A DNA stretch of 14,336 nt from Pseudomonadota bacterium (GTDB lineage: Bacteria > Pseudomonadota > Alphaproteobacteria > Rhizobiales > Rhizobiaceae): assembly GCA_023388675.1 (NCBI GenBank), contig JAEWFU010000084.1, positions 1-14,336 on the forward strand. The letters are read 5' to 3'. Positions 10,498 through 14,336 of this stretch are shown here, in pieces; position 1 is the first letter of the stretch, and each line of letters starts with the position of its first letter. The notes under the pieces are model-generated. The model was not told the origin of the DNA and made no database searches. It worked only from the letters and a program-made list of their open reading frames with translations. The translations under genes were made by a program, and so were the position numbers.

Positions 10498-11565
10498 ATG
10501 TCCGAATTCAAGCCCCTTGTCTTCTCCGGCGTTCAACCGACCGGAAACCTGCATCTCGGCAACTATCTCGGCGCGATCCGCAAATTCGTCGCGCTGCAGG
10601 AAAGCCACGACTGCATCTATTGCGTCGTCGACCTGCATTCGATCACCGCGCAGCTGGTCCACGACGACCTGCCCGGCCAGACCCGGTCGATCACCGCGGC
10701 CTTCCTGGCGGCCGGCATCGACCCTACGAAGCACATCGTCTTCAACCAGAGCCGGGTGCGGCAGCACGCCGAACTCGCCTGGGTCTTCAACTGCGTCGCC
10801 CGCATCGGCTGGATGAACCGCATGACCCAGTTCAAGGACAAGGCGGGCAAGGATCGCGAGAACGCCTCACTAGGCCTTCTGGCCTATCCCAGCCTGATGG
10901 CGGCGGACATCCTCGTCTACCGCGCCACGCATGTGCCGGTGGGCGACGACCAGAAGCAGCATCTGGAGCTGACGCGCGACATCGCCGCCAAGTTCAACAA
11001 CGACTTCTCGGCCAAGATCGGCGACCTCGGCCTCGGCGTCGAGATGGAGGTGGGCGAAGAGACGGTGAACGGTTTCTTCCCATTGACCGAACCGCTGATC
11101 GAGGGGCCCGCGACGCGCGTGATGAGCCTGCGCGACGGCTCGAAGAAGATGTCGAAGTCCGATCCGTCGGATCTGTCGCGCATCAACCTGACCGACGATG
11201 CCGACGCGATCTCGAAGAAGATCAAGAAGGCCAAGACCGATCCCGCGCCGCTGCCGTCCGAGCTCGACGGTCTGAAGGAGCGCCCGGAGGCCGAAAATCT
11301 CGTCGGTATCTATGCAGCGCTGGCCGACAGGAGCCGCGAGGCGGTAATCGCCGAATTCGGCGGGCAGCAATTCTCGGTCTTCAAGCCGGCGCTTGCCGAC
11401 CTGGCCGTCGACAAGCTCGCACCGATCGCTGCCGAAATGCGCCGCATCTCGGCCGACACGACCTATGTCGACGGTGTGCTGCGGGACGGCGCCGAACGTG
11501 CCGAGGTGATCGCGGAAGCCACCATGAAGGGCGTGCGCGAGATCGTAGGCCTGCTCAACGACTGA
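10498..11565 (+). CDS. trpS: Tryptophanyl-tRNA synthetase
   Basis: TrpS charges tRNA-Trp with tryptophan using ATP, a cytoplasmic class I aminoacyl-tRNA synthetase. The 355-residue product has the HIGH-type motif as HLGN at 19-22 (within [13 protein letters not shown]), the tryptophan/ATP-site stretch [13 protein letters not shown] starting at 149, and the KMSKS loop at 217-221. Length is normal for alphaproteobacterial TrpS, which carries a modest insertion compared with the 334-residue E. coli enzyme. The ATG at 10498 follows an AGGAAAA ribosome site by about six to eight bases. It stands alone, with gaps of 125 bases upstream and 97 bases downstream, each holding a hairpin. No Trp-leader peptide or T-box is visible upstream, so no tryptophan-specific attenuation can be claimed. 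Confidence 0.97.
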   Translation: MSEFKPLVFSGVQPTGNLHLGNYLGAIRKFVALQESHDCIYCVVDLHSITAQLVHDDLPGQTRSITAAFLAAGIDPTKHIVFNQSRVRQHAELAWVFNCVARIGWMNRMTQFKDKAGKDRENASLGLLAYPSLMAADILVYRATHVPVGDDQKQHLELTRDIAAKFNNDFSAKIGDLGLGVEMEVGEETVNGFFPLTEPLIEGPATRVMSLRDGSKKMSKSDPSDLSRINLTDDADAISKKIKKAKTDPAPLPSELDGLKERPEAENLVGIYAALADRSREAVIAEFGGQQFSVFKPALADLAVDKLAPIAAEMRRISADTTYVDGVLRDGAERAEVIAEATMKGVREIVGLLND

Positions 11566-11571
11566 CGGGGT

Positions 11572-11597
11572 GCGGTCGTTTCCCCGGACGCGACCGC
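11572..11597 (+). terminator. Hairpin after trpS, possible terminator
   Basis: GCGGTCG (11572-11578) and CGACCGC (11591-11597) are perfect seven-base complements with a 12-base loop, six bases after the trpS stop. The stem is followed by TTG rather than a T run, so it is a weak intrinsic terminator candidate. It fits the gap between trpS and the stress-protein gene. Confidence 0.4.
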
Positions 11598-11662
11598 TTG
11601 CCCGCCGCCGCGTCCGATGGCAGATTGCGCCGTCGGCAACGGGTGCCGGGTCGGGAGATTAG

Positions 11663-12154
11663 ATGGTTTCCAAACGTCTGAGCCGTGAAGCCGGTCACCG
11701 GCGAAAATTCCTCACCATCGCCGATGAAACGCCGGAATCGGAGCGCGCCATAGCCTATGCGGCGCGGCGTGCGCAGTCGACCAACGGTACCCTGGTGCTT
11801 CTCTATGTGGTCGAACCGGGTGATTTCCAGCACTGGCTCGGCGTCGAGCAGATCATGCGCGAAGAGTCCAATGCGGCGGCCGCTGCGGTGCTCGACGCCC
11901 AGGCGGTCAAGGTGCGCGAGCGGATCGGTATCGAGCCGGAGCTCGTCATCCGCGAGGGGACGCCGACGGAGGAGATCCACAAGCTGATCGAGGAGGACCA
12001 GGACATCGCGATCCTGGTGCTGGCAGCCGGCGGGGCGAAGGAAGGGCCGGGGCCGCTGGTCGCCTCCGTCGCGGGCAAGGGGGCTGCGTTCCCGATCCCG
12101 GTGACCGTGGTGCCGATGAGCCTGTCCGACGAGGATATCGAAAGCCTCGCCTGA
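11663..12154 (+). CDS. Universal stress protein (UspA) family protein
   Basis: A small cytoplasmic protein of 163 residues with the alpha/beta UspA fold: the first strand is RKFLTIADETPES, followed by a helix with ERAIAYAARRAQ, the strand GTLVLLYVVEP, a central helical stretch, and the C-terminal IPVTVVPMS. The ATG at 11663 has a GGGAGA ribosome site a few bases upstream. The classical ATP-binding signature G-x2-G-x9-G-(S/T) is not clean here: the region reads AAGGAKEGPGPLVASVAGKG, without the final serine or threonine, so nucleotide binding is doubtful. Its physiological role cannot be read from the sequence. Its place between trpS and a NifU-like gene matches my memory of other rhizobial genomes. 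It probably lies in a transcript separate from nfuA, which has its own promoter. Confidence 0.88.
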   Translation: MVSKRLSREAGHRRKFLTIADETPESERAIAYAARRAQSTNGTLVLLYVVEPGDFQHWLGVEQIMREESNAAAAAVLDAQAVKVRERIGIEPELVIREGTPTEEIHKLIEEDQDIAILVLAAGGAKEGPGPLVASVAGKGAAFPIPVTVVPMSLSDEDIESLA

Positions 12155-12212
12155 TCCTTTGCGGGAGATTGCGCGCCGGCCCGCCGCTCACCATATGAAG
12201 GCCGATTGGTGC

Positions 12213-12241
12213 TTGCAGTTCGCAGCCGGTAAGACTATTTA
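12213..12241 (+). promoter_or_regulatory. Candidate nfuA promoter
   Basis: TTGCAG at 12213-12218 and TATTTA at 12236-12241, separated by exactly 17 bases, match sigma-70 hexamers well. Transcription would begin near 12248, leaving a leader of about 28 bases. The -10 hexamer overlaps the left arm of the Irr-type element, a geometry that fits repression by Irr under low iron. Confidence 0.55.
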
Positions 12242-12254
12242 GAATTATTCCAAA
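12238..12254. promoter_or_regulatory. Irr box (iron control element) upstream of nfuA
   Basis: The 17 bases TTTAGAATTATTCCAAA are a near-perfect palindrome of 7-base arms around a 3-base centre, with one mismatch between the arms. They fit the iron control element TTTRGAA-N3-TTCYAAA recognised by Irr, the haem-responsive Fur-family regulator of Rhizobiales. The site lies 21 bases before the nfuA start codon and is strikingly AT-rich against the GC-rich surroundings. Irr is known to repress iron-using functions, including Fe-S scaffold genes, when iron is scarce. The motif match is direct; binding is inferred. Confidence 0.8.
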
Positions 12255-12275
12255 CTATATGAACGGAGAACGCCG

Positions 12276-12857
12276 ATGTTCATCCAGACCGAAGCCACGC
12301 CCAATCCTGCAACGTTGAAGTTCCTGCCGGGCAAGGTCGTGCTCGAGGAAGGCACGGCGGATTTCCGCGACGCCGATTCGGCGGCCGCTGCATCAGCGCT
12401 TGCCGGTGGCCTGTTCGCGGTGCCCGGCGTCGTCGGTGTCTTCTTCGGCTACGATTTCGTGACCGTCACCAAATCCGACGAGCATGACTGGCAGCACCTG
12501 AAGCCTGCCATCCTGGGCACGATCATGGAGCATTTCATGTCCGGTCAGCCGGTCATGGCTTCGCTGAACGCCGCAGCGGAAGGGCGCGCCGCAAGCGTCG
12601 GCGAGGAGTTCTACGATAAGGAGGACGAGGAGATCGTCCTGACCATCAAGGAACTGCTCGACACGCGGGTTCGTCCGGCCGTGGCGCAGGATGGCGGCGA
12701 CATCACGTTCCGCGGCTACGAGAACGGCACGGTCTTCCTGCACATGAAGGGTGCGTGCGCCGGCTGCCCGTCGTCGACCGCGACGCTCAAGCACGGCATC
12801 CAGAACCTGTTGCGCCATTTCGTGCCCGAAGTGCAGCAGGTCGAGCAGATTTCCTGA
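12276..12857 (+). CDS. nfuA: NfuA-type Fe-S cluster scaffold/carrier protein (Nfu N domain plus NifU C domain)
   Basis: A carrier that receives and passes on iron-sulfur clusters to apoproteins in the cytoplasm. The 193-residue product has the Nfu N-terminal domain at about 1-88, beginning with FIQTEATPNPATLKFLPG, and a NifU-like C-terminal domain at about 115-185 with the cluster-binding Cys161-x-x-Cys164 in KGACAGCPSSTATLKHG. It lacks the U-type IscU domain and the central ferredoxin-like domain of nitrogen-fixation NifU, so it is not the nif-specific scaffold. The ATG at 12276 has a CGGAGAA ribosome site about six bases upstream. Its promoter carries an Irr-type iron element, and a bidirectional terminator follows it. 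This architecture is the common alphaproteobacterial form, sometimes simply annotated NifU family protein. Confidence 0.94.
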   Translation: MFIQTEATPNPATLKFLPGKVVLEEGTADFRDADSAAAASALAGGLFAVPGVVGVFFGYDFVTVTKSDEHDWQHLKPAILGTIMEHFMSGQPVMASLNAAAEGRAASVGEEFYDKEDEEIVLTIKELLDTRVRPAVAQDGGDITFRGYENGTVFLHMKGACAGCPSSTATLKHGIQNLLRHFVPEVQQVEQIS

Positions 12858-12906
12858 ACGCCGCTCGATAAGTCGCTCAGCGGAGCGATCTGTCGGTGAA
12901 TAACAA

Positions 12907-12930
12907 AAAACCGGGCTCGCGCCCGGTTTT
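12907..12930. terminator. Bidirectional intrinsic terminator between nfuA and the L,D-transpeptidase gene
   Basis: A ten-pair perfect stem with arms AAAACCGGGC (12907-12916) and GCCCGGTTTT (12921-12930) encloses a TCGC tetraloop. The A run on the left and the T run on the right make it a proper intrinsic terminator in both directions. It lies 49 bases after the nfuA stop and 37 bases beyond the stop of the convergent transpeptidase gene, so it can serve both. Confidence 0.9.
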
Positions 12931-12967
12931 CTGCATTGGGACGTCAGTGTTGCCTAGACGGTCCGCC

Positions 12968-13582
12968 TTATTTCACGATTACCTTCGCGCCGACGTCGGC
13001 GCGCTCGTAGAGGTCGATGACGTCCTGATTGATCATCCGGATGCAGCCGGACGACATCGCCTTGCCGATCGAGTTCCATTCCGGCGTGCCGTGCAGCCGG
13101 TAACCGGTGTCGCCACCCTTGTTGAAGAGATAGAGGGCGCGCGCGCCGAGCGGGTTGCTGAGGCCGCCCGGCTGTCCGCCGCGCCACTTGGCGAGCTCGG
13201 GCTGGCGACCGATCATAGCTGCCGGCGGCGTCCACGTCGGCCACTCGCGCTTCATCGCGACGCGCGCCGTACCGTTCCACTCGAAGCCCTCGCGGCCGAC
13301 ACCGATGCCGTAGCGCATCGCCTTGCCGTCGCCCATCACGAAATAAAGGAACTTTTCGCCGGTATCGACGATGATCGTGCCGGGCTTCTCGCTGGTATCG
13401 TACTTGACGATCTGCCGGTGGTACTGCCTCGGCACCTTGTTGATCGGAATCTGCGGAAGCTGGTAGCCGGAGTCTTTCTTGGCGCCGTATTCCGAGGTGA
13501 AGATCGTCCCCCCGGTGCTGCATCCCGCAAGCGCGGTTGCAGCCCCAAGCGCCGCAACGATGAAAAGCGTCTTCAATCGCAT
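12968..13582 (-). CDS. L,D-transpeptidase (YkuD/ErfK family) lipoprotein
   Basis: Predicted to form 3-3 cross-links in peptidoglycan, or to attach proteins to it, in the periplasm. The 204-residue product starts at the ATG at 13582. It has a lipoprotein signal peptide with lipobox LAGC, so Cys21 would be lipidated. The YkuD catalytic domain spans about 68-204 with His164 in HGTPEWN and the nucleophile Cys180 in SSGCIRM. In the usual signature a histidine precedes the GC; here it is serine, a variant I recall in alphaproteobacterial members. Cys and the upstream His are retained, so activity is plausible. There is no LysM or other wall-binding domain. Rhizobiales use L,D-cross-links heavily and carry many paralogues, so the specific role cannot be fixed. 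Convergent with nfuA and divergent from the MerR gene. Confidence 0.92.
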   Translation of the reverse strand: MRLKTLFIVAALGAATALAGCSTGGTIFTSEYGAKKDSGYQLPQIPINKVPRQYHRQIVKYDTSEKPGTIIVDTGEKFLYFVMGDGKAMRYGIGVGREGFEWNGTARVAMKREWPTWTPPAAMIGRQPELAKWRGGQPGGLSNPLGARALYLFNKGGDTGYRLHGTPEWNSIGKAMSSGCIRMINQDVIDLYERADVGAKVIVK

Positions 13583-13699
13583 ATCAGATACTCAAACCCC
13601 CACAGTCAGCTTGTTGCCCGATTCGAGCCGTATTTCTGCCATGGTCTGTTTGGCTTACCCAGCGGCGTTTGCCAAGTCTCCGATGGCTGCACGGATGGG

Positions 13700-13729
13700 T
13701 TGAGCTGCCGCTTACTGCGGGCCTATGGC
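13700..13729 (+). promoter_or_regulatory. Weak candidate promoter for the MerR-family gene
   Basis: TTGAGC at 13700-13705 and TATGGC at 13724-13729 are 18 bases apart in the 237-base divergent gap between the transpeptidase gene and the regulator. No dyad of the type bound by CueR/HmrR is apparent between the hexamers, so autoregulation is not supported by what I see. The remainder of the gap shows no other clear signal. Confidence 0.25.
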
Positions 13730-13807
13730 AAATGAGCAACAATCTCACGGCTTCGTGAAGAAGACAGATACCGCTGTGCTCACCCAAACGAGGAGGGCAT
13801 AGCTAAA

Positions 13808-13814
13808 AGGAGGT
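13808..13814 (+). promoter_or_regulatory. Very strong ribosome binding site of the MerR-family gene
   Basis: AAGGAGGT (with AGGAGGT ending at 13814) is a near-perfect match to the 16S anti-Shine-Dalgarno sequence, five bases before the ATG at 13820. It fixes the start codon and is unusually strong compared with the other ribosome sites in this window. Confidence 0.85.
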
Positions 13815-13819
13815 CCCAG

Positions 13820-14224
13820 ATGAACGTTTCTGCCGCCGCCCGGCGCTCCGGCCTTCCGGCAAAGACCATTCGTTACTATGAGGACGTCGGCTTGTTGAAA
13901 CCCGACAGGTCCGCAAACGGCTACCGCGATTATTCCGGCGAAGACGTGCACCGGCTGGCTTTCCTGAAGCGCGCCCGGGGACTCGGGTTCTCGATCGAGG
14001 AATGCCGGCAGCTCATGGCGCTCTACCGTGACCGCAGCCGCGCCAGCCACGACGTGCGCGAGATCGCGGTTGCGCATGTGGCGGCGATCGAGGAGAAGAT
14101 GCGCGAGCTGGAATCGATGCGTCGCACACTCAACCGGTTGATCACGGCCTGCCATGGCGACGACCGGCCCGATTGCCCGATTCTCGACGATATGGCGGGA
14201 GCGTTGCAGGATACGCGCGCCTGA
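13820..14224 (+). CDS. hmrR: Cu(I)-responsive MerR-family regulator, CueR/HmrR type
   Basis: A transcriptional activator that senses cytoplasmic copper(I), or silver/gold, and turns on export genes by untwisting promoters with long spacers. The 134-residue product has the MerR winged helix-turn-helix at about 1-70 (SGLPAKTIRYYEDVGLLKP, then RSANGYRDYS), a long dimerisation helix at about 80-108, and the metal loop Cys111-HGDDRPD-Cys119, equal in spacing to Cys112 and Cys120 of E. coli CueR. Ser76 corresponds to CueR Ser77, typical of monovalent-metal sensors; a divalent sensor such as ZntR would have cysteine there. Length is normal. No copper ATPase, chaperone or oxidase gene is visible beside it, although the downstream edge is cut. 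The symbol hmrR follows rhizobial usage; cueR is equivalent. Confidence 0.9.
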   Translation: MNVSAAARRSGLPAKTIRYYEDVGLLKPDRSANGYRDYSGEDVHRLAFLKRARGLGFSIEECRQLMALYRDRSRASHDVREIAVAHVAAIEEKMRELESMRRTLNRLITACHGDDRPDCPILDDMAGALQDTRA

Positions 14225-14262
14225 CGGTTCAACGCCGGCGCCTTTGATGGCATTCTCGCTCC

Positions 14263-14336
14263 ATGCCGATCATCTCTCCGATTCTCGTCAATCCCCTGGC
14301 CGACGGGCGCCAGTCCGAGCGCGCCATGGTGGTGCG
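14263..14336 (+). CDS. Possible start of an unrecognised gene (cut by window edge)
   Basis: From the ATG at 14263 a frame beginning MPIISPILVNPLADGRQS stays open for 24 codons to the window edge. It starts 38 bases after the regulator gene. No convincing ribosome site precedes it, and another frame from an ATG at 14247 is also open, so this call is tentative. I do not recognise the product; a gene on the other strand ending beyond the edge cannot be excluded. Confidence 0.25.
   Translation, partial: MPIISPILVNPLADGRQSERAMVV

Noticed and set aside
12276..12857. Nitrogen-fixation NifU
   Set aside because: The protein has the Nfu N-terminal domain and the C-terminal CxxC domain but not the IscU-like or ferredoxin-like domains of nif-type NifU, and no nif genes are nearby.
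13650..13675. TTGGC-N16-GCCAA inverted repeat in the transpeptidase-MerR spacer, similar to the one before mutS
   Set aside because: Arms are only five bases, the spacing differs from the first repeat, and no promoter aligns with it; probably chance.
12896..13735. A 279-codon plus-strand open frame over the L,D-transpeptidase gene
   Set aside because: It starts before the bidirectional terminator hairpin and runs antisense to a gene with a signal peptide, lipobox and catalytic motif. Its product shows nothing recognisable.

Overview
The window is GC-rich chromosomal DNA, and its gene families and order point to an alphaproteobacterium of the order Rhizobiales, most like the Mesorhizobium/Aminobacter/Phyllobacteriaceae group. 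The genus is inferred from protein resemblance and gene order alone. Almost all of it is housekeeping sequence. There is no phage, insertion sequence, CRISPR array, rRNA or tRNA that I can see.

Layout from left to right. (1) At 1-1157 on the minus strand is the N-terminal half of a large NADP-type malic enzyme, cut by the window edge. (2) A 132-base divergent spacer holds a candidate promoter and an inverted repeat, and leads to mutS (mismatch repair), which most likely begins at a TTG. (3) A membrane-anchored EAL-domain cyclic-di-GMP phosphodiesterase follows, with a periplasmic CSS-like cysteine domain. It sits between mutS and glnD, which I recall as neighbours in other rhizobia. (4) glnD (PII uridylyltransferase and uridylyl-removing enzyme) and murJ (lipid II flippase) form a tight pair. 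(5) trpS, a universal stress protein gene and a NifU-like Fe-S carrier gene (nfuA) follow as separate units on the plus strand. The nfuA promoter region carries a near-perfect Irr-type iron control element. (6) A clean bidirectional terminator separates nfuA from a convergent L,D-transpeptidase lipoprotein gene. (7) A CueR/HmrR-type copper-responsive MerR regulator with a very strong ribosome binding site comes next. The last 74 bases may hold the start of another gene, but this is uncertain.

The genes are a conserved chromosomal neighbourhood rather than one pathway: carbon metabolism, DNA repair, nitrogen signalling, envelope synthesis, translation and Fe-S assembly. The points most worth a second look are regulatory. 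They are the Irr box overlapping the nfuA -10 region, the EAL/CSS phosphodiesterase with a CtrA-like site upstream, and the copper regulator with no visible target. I did not find strong evidence for an undescribed multi-gene system.
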